From: Bacillus sp. AFS037270
GTDB taxonomy: Bacteria > Bacillota > Bacilli > Bacillales_B > DSM-18226
Length of the DNA: 21,389 nt
Reading direction: 5' to 3'
Assembly (NCBI RefSeq): GCF_002585305.1
Contig: NZ_NUNF01000041.1
Span: 95,117 to 116,505 of the forward strand
Part shown: positions 1 through 7,716 of the stretch, piece after piece
Position numbering within the stretch: the first letter of the stretch is position 1
Layout: every line of letters starts with the position of its first letter
Made by a program: the position numbers and the translations under genes
Notes under the pieces: generated by a model
Database searches by the model: none
The model's input: the letters and a program-made list of their open reading frames with translations, nothing else
Told to the model about the DNA's origin: nothing

Positions 1-57
1 CTTTCCCTGAGCGTCTTATGCTTGTCGGGGCTGACCAAGGCGCTTGCGCTTTTCTTA
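1..57 (-). repeat. REP-like palindromic element downstream of the POT gene (cut by window start)
   Basis: Read on the minus strand, this begins directly after the tandem TAATAA stop of the transporter gene and contains GCGCAAGCGCC. It can fold: AGCGTCTT (10-17) pairs with AAGGCGCT (37-44) with one G-U pair, and CTTG/CAAG pair further in. The motif GCGCAAGCGCC recurs almost unchanged in the same position behind the stop codon of the binding-protein gene (6538-6547). I recall very similar sequences scattered through Bacillaceae genomes, but that is memory and was not searched. The element could also act as a transcription terminator or 3' mRNA stabiliser. It continues beyond the window start. 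Confidence 0.5.
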
Positions 58-1554
58 TTATCGAATACCCTTCATTAATTGCTGAATTTTTGGTGCAAGC
101 ATTAATAGAATAATACCAAGGACGATGGAAGCACCGCCGATTACACCAAAATATGTCATTTCTGTTGCAGGTGTATAGAATTTAACTACTTGTGCATTTA
201 ATGCCTGAGCAGCTGCACTTGATAAGAACCATAAACTCATCGTTTGCGCAGAGAAAGCTGCCGGAGCTAATTTTGTAGTTGCTGATAGTCCTACAGGTGA
301 TAAACATAATTCACCTAGTACAACAATTAAATAACTAAGAACTAGCCATAATGGATTTACTAATGAATCTGTTCCTCCGAAATAGGCTGGAACAAGAATA
401 ACCATAAATGATAAACCTGCAAATAATAAGCCTAATGAGAATTTTTGCGGAATGGAAGGCTCGCGCTTGCCTAATTTCACCCATATTGCAGCAAATACAG
501 GAGCTAAAACAATAATAAATAATGGATTTAATGATTGGAACCAAGCTGGAGAAATCTGTATACCAGCAAAATCTAATTGTGTCCGCTTATCCGCATAGTT
601 GGCAAGGATGGTCGAACCTTGCTCTTGGATTGCCCAGAACATGACGGATGCAATAAACAATGGAATATAGGCGATAACACGTGATTTCTCAACTGATGTA
701 GTTTTAGGGCTTGTGTACATGCGAATAAAGTAAATAGCCGGAATGAGAATTCCAAGAATACTTACAATGTTAATAAACCCTTCAAATGTTAATAACCCAT
801 TTGGAATCGTAATAAAACAAATAATAGCAATAACAATTATCGCAACTGCAAAATAAGTATATACTTTTTTCTTCTCAGAAGATGTGAGCGGGTTTGATAC
901 GGTGGTCCCTGCAAGACCAAGATTTTTCTTTTTTGTCATTAAGAAGACAACTAATCCTAAGAACATACCCACTGCTGCAATCCCGAAACCTAAGTGGAAG
1001 CTGGTATTCATGATCGTTTTGGAGCCAACGATTAATGGTGATAGGAAGGCACCGGCGTTAATCCCCATATAAAAAATACTAAATCCAGCATCACGGCGGT
1101 TATCATTTTCAGCATACATTTCCCCAACAACGGTTGAAACGTTTGGTTTTAATAACCCTGTTCCTAAGACAATCAATACCATGGAAACAAAGAAAAAGGC
1201 GATACTTCCAGGGATTGCGAGGGCAATATGACCAAGCATTATGAGGATGCCCCCAATGAACACCGCTCTTGACGTACCGAAGATTCGGTCAGCGAACCAG
1301 CCGCCAATTATCCCTGACATATACACGAGGGAACCGTATATCGACATAATCGATAAGGCCAAGGTTTGGTCCATACCTAAACCGCCCTTGGTTACACTAT
1401 AATACATATAGTAAACGAGAATAGCTCTCATGCCGTAATAAGAGAATCTTTCCCAGAATTCGGTGAAGAAAAGGGTGAATAGACCTTTAGGATGTCCAAA
1501 GAATCCTTTCTGAGGTACACTATCCACAATTTTCTGCCTATTTAGATTTGACAT
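58..1554 (-). CDS. dtpT: POT/PTR2-family di-/tripeptide:H+ symporter (DtpT-like)
   Basis: This is a proton-coupled importer of di- and tripeptides in the cytoplasmic membrane. The 498-residue protein is strongly hydrophobic, with many membrane segments, matching the usual POT length of about 490-500. The family's ExxERFSYYG motif on the first helix is complete at residues 32-41 (E32, E35, R36, Y39, Y40, G41). The second family signature around FYMGINAGAF lies near residue 165. The start ATG at 1554 is preceded by a strong ribosome binding site (AAGAGGAGG on the minus strand, 1562-1570). The gene is divergent from the MerR-type gene and has its own promoter at 1580-1609. It ends with tandem stop codons followed by a REP-like element. 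The family is certain; the exact peptide range cannot be read from the sequence. Confidence 0.93.
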   Translation of the reverse strand: MSNLNRQKIVDSVPQKGFFGHPKGLFTLFFTEFWERFSYYGMRAILVYYMYYSVTKGGLGMDQTLALSIMSIYGSLVYMSGIIGGWFADRIFGTSRAVFIGGILIMLGHIALAIPGSIAFFFVSMVLIVLGTGLLKPNVSTVVGEMYAENDNRRDAGFSIFYMGINAGAFLSPLIVGSKTIMNTSFHLGFGIAAVGMFLGLVVFLMTKKKNLGLAGTTVSNPLTSSEKKKVYTYFAVAIIVIAIICFITIPNGLLTFEGFINIVSILGILIPAIYFIRMYTSPKTTSVEKSRVIAYIPLFIASVMFWAIQEQGSTILANYADKRTQLDFAGIQISPAWFQSLNPLFIIVLAPVFAAIWVKLGKREPSIPQKFSLGLLFAGLSFMVILVPAYFGGTDSLVNPLWLVLSYLIVVLGELCLSPVGLSATTKLAPAAFSAQTMSLWFLSSAAAQALNAQVVKFYTPATEMTYFGVIGGASIVLGIILLMLAPKIQQLMKGIR

Positions 1555-1579
1555 TATACAACCTCCTCTTTATTATTCT

Positions 1580-1609
1580 ATAATACTTTTCACATATTTG
1601 AATTGTCAA
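1580..1609 (-). promoter_or_regulatory. SigA-type promoter of the POT transporter gene
   Basis: On the minus strand there is a perfect -35 TTGACA (plus coordinates 1604-1609), an 18-bp spacer and a -10 TATTAT (1580-1585). Transcription would start near 1573, which leaves a very short leader of about 20 nt before the ATG at 1554. I saw no clear operator overlapping it. Confidence 0.65.
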
Positions 1610-1621
1610 AAACTTTTTTTG

Positions 1622-1745
1622 GTAATAGAGTGAAGTTCAACTGAAAACCTTGATAATTCAATATATTTATAAATACTAAGGGAAAAAGAAAGTTTTTTTG
1701 AAATAATTAATTATTTCTGACTAGAAAAACTTTTCACTCTACTAC
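1622..1745. repeat. Long imperfect inverted repeat enclosing a perfect 18-bp palindrome
   Basis: The gap from 1555 to 1907 has no convincing gene. Apart from the two divergent promoters it holds this structure. The arm gtaatagagtgaagtt (1622-1637) is matched by the reverse complement of 1728-1745 (gtagtagagtgaaaagtt), with one substitution and a 2-nt insertion. Between them lies the perfect palindrome GAAATAATTAATTATTTC (1700-1717). This could be a small MITE-like remnant, a cruciform-forming or regulatory element between two divergent genes, or chance structure in AT-rich DNA. No target-site duplication was obvious. Confidence 0.4.
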
Positions 1746-1854
1746 ATTAATAGAAGCTCTTAAATTGGTTAGGATTATTTTTTGAACTAAATGGAATTAC
1801 AGAACTTCCAATTGCAAATCAAGAGGTATTGATTAAAATTGGGCATTCCGTTGA

Positions 1855-1885
1855 TTGACTTTGACGTTGCGTAAAGGTGTATTGT
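1855..1885 (+). promoter_or_regulatory. MerR-type promoter/operator with 19-bp spacer (autoregulation)
   Basis: The -35 TTGACT (1855-1860) and -10 TATTGT (1880-1885) are separated by 19 bp, the overlong spacer typical of promoters that MerR-family activators twist into shape. The spacer carries an imperfect dyad: ACTTTGACG (1858-1866), TTG centre, CGTAAAGGT (1870-1878), with 7 of 9 arm positions complementary. Its place directly upstream of a MerR-family gene points to autoregulation. The ribosome binding site AAGAGGAGGTG follows just before the ATG at 1908. Confidence 0.75.
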
Positions 1886-1907
1886 TTAAACAAGAGGAGG
1901 TGAACGA

Positions 1908-2672
1908 ATGGAGTATACAGTGCAAAAGTTGGCGAGCTTGGCGGGGATAAGTACTAGGACACTAAGATATTATGACGAAATCGGGATTCTTAAGCCGGCA
2001 AGAATCAATTCGTCAGGTTATCGAATCTATGGCAAGAAGGAAGTCGATCGGCTGCAGCAAATTCTATTTTACAGGGAATTAGATGTCAGCTTAGATAGGA
2101 TCAAAGAAATTGTCACCGATCCGTCCTTTGATGGTGCGGCCGCACTTAGAGAACATCGTGAAAAACTCCTTGAGAAAAAGAAACAATTAGACTTATTAAT
2201 TGCTAATGTCGATAAAACCATTGCGTTAACGGAAGGGAGAATGAAGATGGCCGATAAAGAAAAGTTTGAGGGCTTTAAGAAAAAGATGATTGAGGAAAAT
2301 GAGAAAAAGTATGGGAAAGAAATTCGCCAAAAATATGGGAACGATAGAGTGGACCAATCAAATGCTAAGGTAATGAATATGACGCAGGAGCAGCATGATG
2401 AGGTCACTGCATTAGCTGAGAATATCACTAAAACCTTAGCAGAGGCGTTTAAAACAGGCGATCCAGGTGGGGAATTAGCCCAAAAGGCTGCAGAACTGCA
2501 CAAACTATGGTTATGCTTTTATTGGACCGAATATAGCAAAGAGGCCCATGCCGGTCTTGCTCAAATGTATGTAGATGATGAGAGATTCACTGCCTACTAT
2601 GATAAAGAGCAGCCAGGGACAGCTGAATTTTTAAGAGATGCCATTTATATTTACACGGGTAAAAAAATATAA
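1908..2672 (+). CDS. MerR-family transcriptional activator with TipAS-type ligand-binding domain
   Basis: The 254-residue protein starts with a MerR winged helix-turn-helix: YTVQKLASLAGIS, then TLRYYDEIGILKPARI and the GYRIYGKKEVDRLQQI wing region, residues 3-52. A long dimerisation helix follows at about 75-110. The C-terminal part (about 125-250) resembles the TipAS fold, with conserved-looking stretches around LHKLWLCFYW, YVDDERFTAYYD and FLRDAIYIY. Length and layout resemble B. subtilis Mta and Streptomyces TipA, which activate multidrug-efflux or thiopeptide-resistance genes. The promoter has the MerR 19-bp spacer, so self-activation is likely. It is monocistronic, closed by a strong terminator at 2712-2767. 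The target beyond itself and the inducer are unknown. The neighbouring peptide transporters are possible but unsupported targets, because the MerR-type dyad was seen only at its own promoter. Confidence 0.9.
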   Translation: MEYTVQKLASLAGISTRTLRYYDEIGILKPARINSSGYRIYGKKEVDRLQQILFYRELDVSLDRIKEIVTDPSFDGAAALREHREKLLEKKKQLDLLIANVDKTIALTEGRMKMADKEKFEGFKKKMIEENEKKYGKEIRQKYGNDRVDQSNAKVMNMTQEQHDEVTALAENITKTLAEAFKTGDPGGELAQKAAELHKLWLCFYWTEYSKEAHAGLAQMYVDDERFTAYYDKEQPGTAEFLRDAIYIYTGKKI

Positions 2673-2711
2673 TATTAATATAAAAATAAGCCGAAAATTA
2701 GAACATAAGGT

Positions 2712-2767
2712 GCCTTACACCACACTGCAATAACGCTTTAATGCAGTGTGGTGTAAGGCTTTTTTTT
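2712..2767 (+). terminator. Very strong Rho-independent terminator
   Basis: A perfect 18-bp stem (2712-2729 with 2742-2759; left arm GCCTTACACCACACTGCA), a 12-nt loop and a run of eight T (2760-2767). It ends the MerR-type transcript and insulates the ABC transporter operon that follows. There is no A-run ahead of the left arm, so it is not an obvious bidirectional terminator. Confidence 0.93.
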
Positions 2768-2840
2768 ATAATTTTTTTATTTTATTGACAAATTTCGATA
2801 ATAACAGGCAGGGGATATATGTCATAATAATCTTAAAATT

Positions 2841-2854
2841 TGTTATATTATAAT
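2841..2854 (+). promoter_or_regulatory. Candidate extended -10 promoter of the dipeptide transporter operon
   Basis: TG-T-TATATT (2841-2849) is an extended -10 element. A second -10-like TATAAT overlaps its end (2849-2854). No good -35 lies at the right distance. A start near 2856 would give a leader of about 45 nt before the GTG at 2904. The perfect TTGACA at 2785-2790 has no -10 within 15-19 bp, so it was not used. Confidence 0.3.
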
Positions 2855-2903
2855 ATTTCAAAAGGAAGGTTTATAAATCATAGATTAAGAGGTAGGTGTT
2901 AAT

Positions 2904-3911
2904 GTGAGTCATATTTTACAGATAAAGAACTTAAAAGTATCGTTTCAGTCTGGGAAAACACTCTTACCTGCTGTTGATGGCATCAGTTTTAATCTGAGAG
3001 AAGGGGAAATTCTTGGAATCGTAGGTGAATCAGGGAGTGGCAAAAGTGTAACTTCGTTAGCCACTATGGGGTTAATTCCGTCACCACCAGGTAAAATTGA
3101 GGACGGTCAAATTATTTTTGAAGGAAGAGATTTAATAAACATCTCCGAAAAAGAGTGGCGTAAAGTTCGTGGGAATCAGATTTCAATGATCTTCCAGGAA
3201 CCTATGACTTCACTAAATCCTTTGTTCACCATTGGGAATCAGGTGATGGAAGCCATCAAACTACATACCAATCTCTCAAAGAGAGAAGCACTAGTTCGAG
3301 GCATTGAATTATTAAGACTAGTAGGAATCCCGAGAGCAGAGGGGATTTTGAAAGAGTATCCACACCAATTATCGGGCGGAATGAGACAACGGATCATGAT
3401 CGCTATGGCAATGGCGTGCAATCCTAAGGTGCTGATTGCGGATGAACCTACAACTGCACTTGACGTAACCATACAAGCACAGATTCTTGCACTAATGAAG
3501 GATTTAAATAAAAAAACCAATACATCCATTATCCTCATTACACACGATTTAGGTGTTGTAGCGGAGATTTGTGAGCGAGTAATCGTGATGTACTCTGGAC
3601 AAATTGTAGAACAAGGTGATGTCAGAACCATACTTAAAAATCCTCAGCATCCTTATACTAAAGGACTATTAAAATCCGTCCCTGAATTAAGAGGGAAAAA
3701 GGAGCGTCTCTATAGCATACCCGGAACAGTCCCTGCGCCGGGAACTATTCAAAATGGCTGCCGGTTTGCGCCACGGTGTTCAGAGGCATTTGGTAAGTGC
3801 CATGAAGAAGAACCTCAATTATTGACCTTGGAAAAAGAGGAACATGAAGTACGCTGTTTCCTACATATATTGAAGGAGGGGAGTGACAAGCATGTCGGAG
3901 TTACTTCTTGA
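2904..3911 (+). CDS. dppD: Dipeptide ABC importer, ATP-binding protein DppD-type
   Basis: This is one of the two cytoplasmic ATPases that energise peptide import. The 335-residue protein has all ABC motifs: Walker A GESGSGKS (41-48), signature LSGGMRQR (156-163), Walker B VLIADE (176-181) and the switch histidine H214. The C-terminal oligopeptide-type extension has four cysteines (C286, C292, C299, C318) in the spacing found in DppD/OppD proteins; in some homologues these bind a [4Fe-4S] cluster. The start is GTG at 2904, with AGAGGTAGGTG just upstream. It is the first gene of a five-gene operon and overlaps the next gene by 20 nt with the start chosen there. Names follow the E. coli Dpp system, because the binding protein and permeases resemble that branch. 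The substrate (dipeptides) is inferred from family. Confidence 0.9.
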   Translation: MSHILQIKNLKVSFQSGKTLLPAVDGISFNLREGEILGIVGESGSGKSVTSLATMGLIPSPPGKIEDGQIIFEGRDLINISEKEWRKVRGNQISMIFQEPMTSLNPLFTIGNQVMEAIKLHTNLSKREALVRGIELLRLVGIPRAEGILKEYPHQLSGGMRQRIMIAMAMACNPKVLIADEPTTALDVTIQAQILALMKDLNKKTNTSIILITHDLGVVAEICERVIVMYSGQIVEQGDVRTILKNPQHPYTKGLLKSVPELRGKKERLYSIPGTVPAPGTIQNGCRFAPRCSEAFGKCHEEEPQLLTLEKEEHEVRCFLHILKEGSDKHVGVTS

Positions 3912-4860
3912 GGTAAATGGGTTGAAAAAGTACTTTCCGATCACTGGCGGACTATTTGGAAGGAAACAAGGTGAAGTGAAAGCCGTAGACGATGTTTCTT
4001 TTTATGTTAAAAAGGGAGAGACATTGGGCATTGTTGGGGAAAGCGGCTGTGGGAAATCGACTACTGGCCGTCTGTTAATGCGTTTAATAGAAGCAAGTGA
4101 AGGAAAGATTGTGTTTGAAGATAGAGAGATTACTAGTATGTCAAAAAATGAATTAAGAAAAACCCGTCGTGATATCCAGATGGTATTTCAAGACCCCTAT
4201 GCCTCCTTAAACCCCAGACATTCGATTGAGCAAATTCTTGAAGAGCCGCTCATTGTTCATGGCATTGGCACAATAGAAGAACGAAAAAAACAAGTGCGAG
4301 AAATGCTCGAGGTGGTTGGCTTAAGCAGCTATCATGCCAAACGATACCCGCACCAATTCTCGGGCGGTCAGCGTCAACGGATTGGAATTGCTAAATCATT
4401 GATGACAAAACCGAAGCTGATAATAGCGGATGAACCTGTGTCAGCATTGGACGTTTCAATCCAAGCCCAGGTTCTTAACTTAATGAAGGATATCCAAAAG
4501 GAATTTCAGCTTACCTACATATTTATCGCACATGATTTAGGTGTGGTACGACATATTAGTGATCGTGTTGGCGTGATGTATTTAGGAAGATTAATAGAGT
4601 TAGCCGATAGTGAGCAGCTATATCAAAATCCCTCCCATCCATACACAAAGGCACTACTTTCGGCGGTGCCGATTCCAGACCCTGATCTAAAGAAGGAAAC
4701 TATTTTAATTGACGGTGAGATTCCAAGTCCGGCAAACCCTCCATCAGGATGTGCCTTCCATACCCGGTGCTCACAGGTGATGGATATTTGTAAAACAACT
4801 AGACCTCAAGAACATGATTTGAATGGTCATTTTGTTGCATGTCATTTATATAACAAGTGA
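3892..4860 (+). CDS. dppF: Dipeptide ABC importer, ATP-binding protein DppF-type
   Basis: This is the second ATPase of the importer. Walker A GESGCGKST, the signature FSGGQRQR, Walker B LIIADE, and the C-terminal GCAFHTRC region with clustered cysteines show an OppF/DppF-type subunit. I chose ATG 3892 (322 residues) over the in-frame GTG at 3883. The GGGGAG at 3878-3883 is 8 nt from the ATG, while the upstream GTG overlaps that site and would be only about 3 nt from AGGAGG. The gene overlaps the end of dppD, which suggests translational coupling and equal amounts of the two ATPases. Confidence 0.9.
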   Translation: MSELLLEVNGLKKYFPITGGLFGRKQGEVKAVDDVSFYVKKGETLGIVGESGCGKSTTGRLLMRLIEASEGKIVFEDREITSMSKNELRKTRRDIQMVFQDPYASLNPRHSIEQILEEPLIVHGIGTIEERKKQVREMLEVVGLSSYHAKRYPHQFSGGQRQRIGIAKSLMTKPKLIIADEPVSALDVSIQAQVLNLMKDIQKEFQLTYIFIAHDLGVVRHISDRVGVMYLGRLIELADSEQLYQNPSHPYTKALLSAVPIPDPDLKKETILIDGEIPSPANPPSGCAFHTRCSQVMDICKTTRPQEHDLNGHFVACHLYNK

Positions 4861-4911
4861 TTTGCCGCATTTATGATAAAAAATAAAATGTACAGGGGGT
4901 AACAAACTTTT

Positions 4912-6528
4912 ATGAAGAAAAAACCATTTATACTGTTGTTGATTTCTCTGTTAGCCATCAGCATGTTTTTGGCTGGCTGCAACAGTAAAACAAATGAAGC
5001 AACAGGAGGCAAGAAAAATCCTGCTTCTGGAAGTGCAGCGAAAAAGGACACACTAGTTTATGGCCGTGGAGGAGATTCTACATCACTAGACCCCATCACC
5101 TCAACGGAAGGTGAAACATTTAAAGTAACGGAAAACATTTTTGAAACCTTAATCCAATATGGCGACCAGGATACTACCATCAATCCTGGACTTGCTGAAT
5201 CATGGAAAGTTACTCCTGATGGATTAACGTATACCTTTAAACTTCGGCAAGGAGTTAAATTTCATGATGGTACCGATTTTAATGCAGAAGCAGTAGTTTT
5301 TAACTTTGATCGCTGGATGAATGGTAATGCAGACAGCTTCCCTTACTATACCATGTTTGGAGGTTATAAAGGGGAAAAAGGACATGTGATTAAAGAAGTT
5401 AAAGCGGTTGATGACCATACTGTACAATTTGTATTGACAAGACCTCAAGCACCATTTTTAAAGAACCTAGCTATGTCTCCGTTTGGAATTGCCAGCCCTG
5501 AGGCAGTTAAAAAATACGGTGATAAATTTAGACAGCATCCTGTTGGTACAGGACCATTTAAATTCGTGGAGTGGAAAGAAAACGATACAATTACGCTTGA
5601 GAAAAACCCAGACTACTGGCAAAAAGGCTACCCTAAGTTAAACAAAGTGATTTTCCGTGTCATTCCTGAAAATACAGCACGTCTTAACGCTCTTGCCAAT
5701 GGAGAAATTGACGTAATGGATGGCCTAAACAACTCAGACGAGGCCACAGTTAAAGCAAATGCCAATCTTCAAGTGATTGAACGCCCGTCAATGAACGTGG
5801 GTTATATTGGTTTAACGACCACTCGTAAACCATTTGATAACAAGCTCGTTCGTCAAGCCATTAATTATGCAATTGATAAAAAATCAATCATCGATGCATT
5901 TTATGGAGGAAAGGCACTTGAAGCTGTTAATCCAATGCCACCTTCGATTGAGGGATATAATAAGTCTGTTGAGCCATACCCATATGATTTGGAAAAAGCT
6001 AAACAATTGTTAAAAGAAGCGGGTTATGAAAAAGGATTCGAAACTGACCTTTGGGCCATGCCTGTAGCTCGTCCATACATGCCGGAAGCTCAAAAGGTGG
6101 CAGAAGTGATTCAAGAAAGCTTAAGTAAAATTGGTGTCAAAGCGAAGATCCAGTCTGTTGACTGGGCAACTTACTTAGATAAAGCAGCCAAAGGTGAGTT
6201 TGATATGTTCATGCTTGGCTGGACGGGTGACAATGGAGATCCTGATAACTTCTTATACACCTTGCTTGATAAAGACAGCATTGGTAGCAATAACTATTCT
6301 TATTATAGCAATGACCAATTGCACGATATCTTAATTAAGGCGCAGACAGAAACGGATCAAGCTAAGCGTAATGACCTTTACGAGCAGGCACAAGTAATCA
6401 TCCATGATGATGCTCCTTGGGTTCCGCTTGTACACTCAACACCATTGTTAGCGGCCGGGAAAGACGTAGTTAATTACTTGCCGCATCCAACAGGTTCAGA
6501 AGCACTGACAAAGGTTGAGTTTAAATAA
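4912..6528 (+). CDS. dppA: Dipeptide-binding lipoprotein, SBP_bac_5 family (DppA-like)
   Basis: This is the extracytoplasmic receptor that captures peptides and delivers them to the permease. The 538-residue precursor has a lysine-rich start, a hydrophobic core and the lipobox LAGC with lipidated Cys23. A low-complexity linker follows, then an SBP_bac_5 domain with PGLAESWKVTPDGLTYTFKLRQGVKFHDG, spread over about residues 92-120. The C-terminal half resembles E. coli DppA strikingly closely as I remember that sequence: LWAMPVARPYMP near residue 382 and LGWTGDNGDPDNF near 438. The AppA branch of B. subtilis looks different there. Note that in B. subtilis the symbol dppA means a D-aminopeptidase; this gene is the binding protein. 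The ribosome binding site AGGGGGT is 11 nt from the ATG. Haem or other peptides are possible alternative ligands. Confidence 0.9.
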   Translation: MKKKPFILLLISLLAISMFLAGCNSKTNEATGGKKNPASGSAAKKDTLVYGRGGDSTSLDPITSTEGETFKVTENIFETLIQYGDQDTTINPGLAESWKVTPDGLTYTFKLRQGVKFHDGTDFNAEAVVFNFDRWMNGNADSFPYYTMFGGYKGEKGHVIKEVKAVDDHTVQFVLTRPQAPFLKNLAMSPFGIASPEAVKKYGDKFRQHPVGTGPFKFVEWKENDTITLEKNPDYWQKGYPKLNKVIFRVIPENTARLNALANGEIDVMDGLNNSDEATVKANANLQVIERPSMNVGYIGLTTTRKPFDNKLVRQAINYAIDKKSIIDAFYGGKALEAVNPMPPSIEGYNKSVEPYPYDLEKAKQLLKEAGYEKGFETDLWAMPVARPYMPEAQKVAEVIQESLSKIGVKAKIQSVDWATYLDKAAKGEFDMFMLGWTGDNGDPDNFLYTLLDKDSIGSNNYSYYSNDQLHDILIKAQTETDQAKRNDLYEQAQVIIHDDAPWVPLVHSTPLLAAGKDVVNYLPHPTGSEALTKVEFK

Positions 6529-6580
6529 TAAAAAAATCGCAAGCGCCCGTTTAGCGAAGTACACTAGTCGCTGGGCGCTG
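6529..6580 (+). repeat. REP-like palindromic element downstream of the binding-protein gene
   Basis: It lies directly after the tandem TAATAA stop. CGCAAGCGCC (6538-6547) also occurs behind the POT gene at the window start. It folds into a bulged hairpin: AGCGCCC (6542-6548) and AGCGA (6553-6557), separated by a 4-nt bulge, pair with TCGCT and GGGCGCT (6568-6579). The loop is 6558-6567. No T-run follows, so it is not a standard terminator. It may stabilise the upstream mRNA. Confidence 0.5.
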
Positions 6581-6627
6581 GAGCTGGCCAATTTTTAAAG
6601 TGATGTAATAATTTCTTATCTTGGAAC

Positions 6628-6654
6628 AAAGGGGAGGGATTTTCCCTCCCTTTT
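6628..6654 (+). terminator. GC-rich stem-loop between binding-protein and permease genes (partial terminator or mRNA stabiliser)
   Basis: The arms AAAGGGGAGGGA (6628-6639) and TCCCTCCCTTTT (6643-6654) can form 12 pairs with one G-U and a tight loop. The only T-run is the last four bases of the right arm, followed by GGTAAC, so termination would be weak. A partial terminator or 3' stabilising hairpin here would yield more binding protein than permease, a common arrangement in ABC importer operons. Confidence 0.5.
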
Positions 6655-6691
6655 GGTAACTTAAAGTTCATTCTCAAAAGAGGTGAAAAAC

Positions 6692-7699
6692 TTGTTTACG
6701 TACACAGTCCGCCGAGTGTTTTCTCTAATACCTGTTTTAATTGGAATGACACTAGTCGTTTTTGCTATTATCCATGCCATTCCCGGTAATCCAGCACAAG
6801 TCATTCTTGGTCAAAGGGCAACTGCAGAATCGATTGCTACTCTAACAAAGGAATTAGGATTAGACCGCCCATGGTACATACAATACGTAGATTATATTAA
6901 TGCATTAATTCATGGAGATCTAGGGGTTTCGCTGAGGACAAGAGGTCCTATTAATGAAGAAATTTGGTCTTACCTTGCAGCCACAGCGGAATTAACGATT
7001 GTTGCAATGTTTATAGCCGTTATTATTGGAGTAAATGCAGGAATTGTTAGTGCCTGGTTCTCGAGATCATGGTTTGATTATGTGGCAATGGTACTTGCCC
7101 TGATTGGGGTATCACTGCCAATATTTTGGCTTGGTTTAATGGAGCAATGGGTATTCTCCATACATTTAGGCTGGCTTCCAACCACAGGTAGAGAGAATGT
7201 TAGAGATCCCGTATCAGCCATTACCAATCTATATTTAGTAGATACGTTATTACAAGGAAGATTTGACCAATTTATCGTTGTTCTCAAACATTTGATACTG
7301 CCTAGCTTGGCACTGGCCACCATTCCCATGGCAATAATTGCAAGAATGACACGTGCCACGATGCTAGAAGTGATGAAATCAGATTATATCCGTACTGCAA
7401 GGGCAAAGGGGCTAAGTATGTTTTGGGTGGTTTATAAGCATTCTTTAAAAAATGCGATTATCCCAGTACTAACGATTATCGGATTGCAAACAGGCCTGCT
7501 ATTGGGGGGAGCCATCCTAACAGAAACAATTTTTGGCTGGCCAGGAATTGGCCGATATTTATATGATGCAATTGGCTATCGTGATTATCCAGTGATTCAG
7601 TCAGGCATTTTATTAATTGCTGCCATTTTTGTCCTTATTAATTTAATTGTGGATTTATTGTACGTCTTTGTTGATCCAAGAATTAAATATACGAAATAA
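6692..7699 (+). CDS. dppB: Dipeptide ABC importer, permease DppB-type
   Basis: This is one of the two transmembrane subunits forming the import channel. The protein has an N-terminal helix around RRVFSLIPVLIGMTLVVF, an LGLDRPWYIQY region typical of DppB/OppB, and the permease EAA loop (YIRTARAKGLS...YKHSLKNAIIPV) that contacts the ATPases. The C-terminal ILTETIFGWPGIGRYLYDAI and DYPVIQ stretches are also family hallmarks. The likely start is TTG at 6692 (335 residues). AGAGGTG lies 6 nt before it, and the alternative GTG at 6683 is itself part of that ribosome binding site. Length matches E. coli DppB (about 339). It is separated from the binding-protein gene by 163 nt that hold a repeat and a stem-loop. 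Confidence 0.88.
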   Translation: MFTYTVRRVFSLIPVLIGMTLVVFAIIHAIPGNPAQVILGQRATAESIATLTKELGLDRPWYIQYVDYINALIHGDLGVSLRTRGPINEEIWSYLAATAELTIVAMFIAVIIGVNAGIVSAWFSRSWFDYVAMVLALIGVSLPIFWLGLMEQWVFSIHLGWLPTTGRENVRDPVSAITNLYLVDTLLQGRFDQFIVVLKHLILPSLALATIPMAIIARMTRATMLEVMKSDYIRTARAKGLSMFWVVYKHSLKNAIIPVLTIIGLQTGLLLGGAILTETIFGWPGIGRYLYDAIGYRDYPVIQSGILLIAAIFVLINLIVDLLYVFVDPRIKYTK

Positions 7700-7716
7700 A
7701 GGAGGGGGATTTTTAA

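Noticed and set aside
2069..2503. 144-codon open frame on the minus strand
   Set aside because: It lies wholly inside the MerR-type gene, its translation is serine/phenylalanine-rich as expected from a shadow frame, and it has no recognisable domain. Similar minus-strand frames inside dppD, dppB, argJ and argG were rejected for the same reason.
2785..2790. Perfect TTGACA upstream of dppD as a -35 element
   Set aside because: No -10-like hexamer occurs 15-19 bp downstream; the nearest AT-rich candidate is more than 20 bp away.
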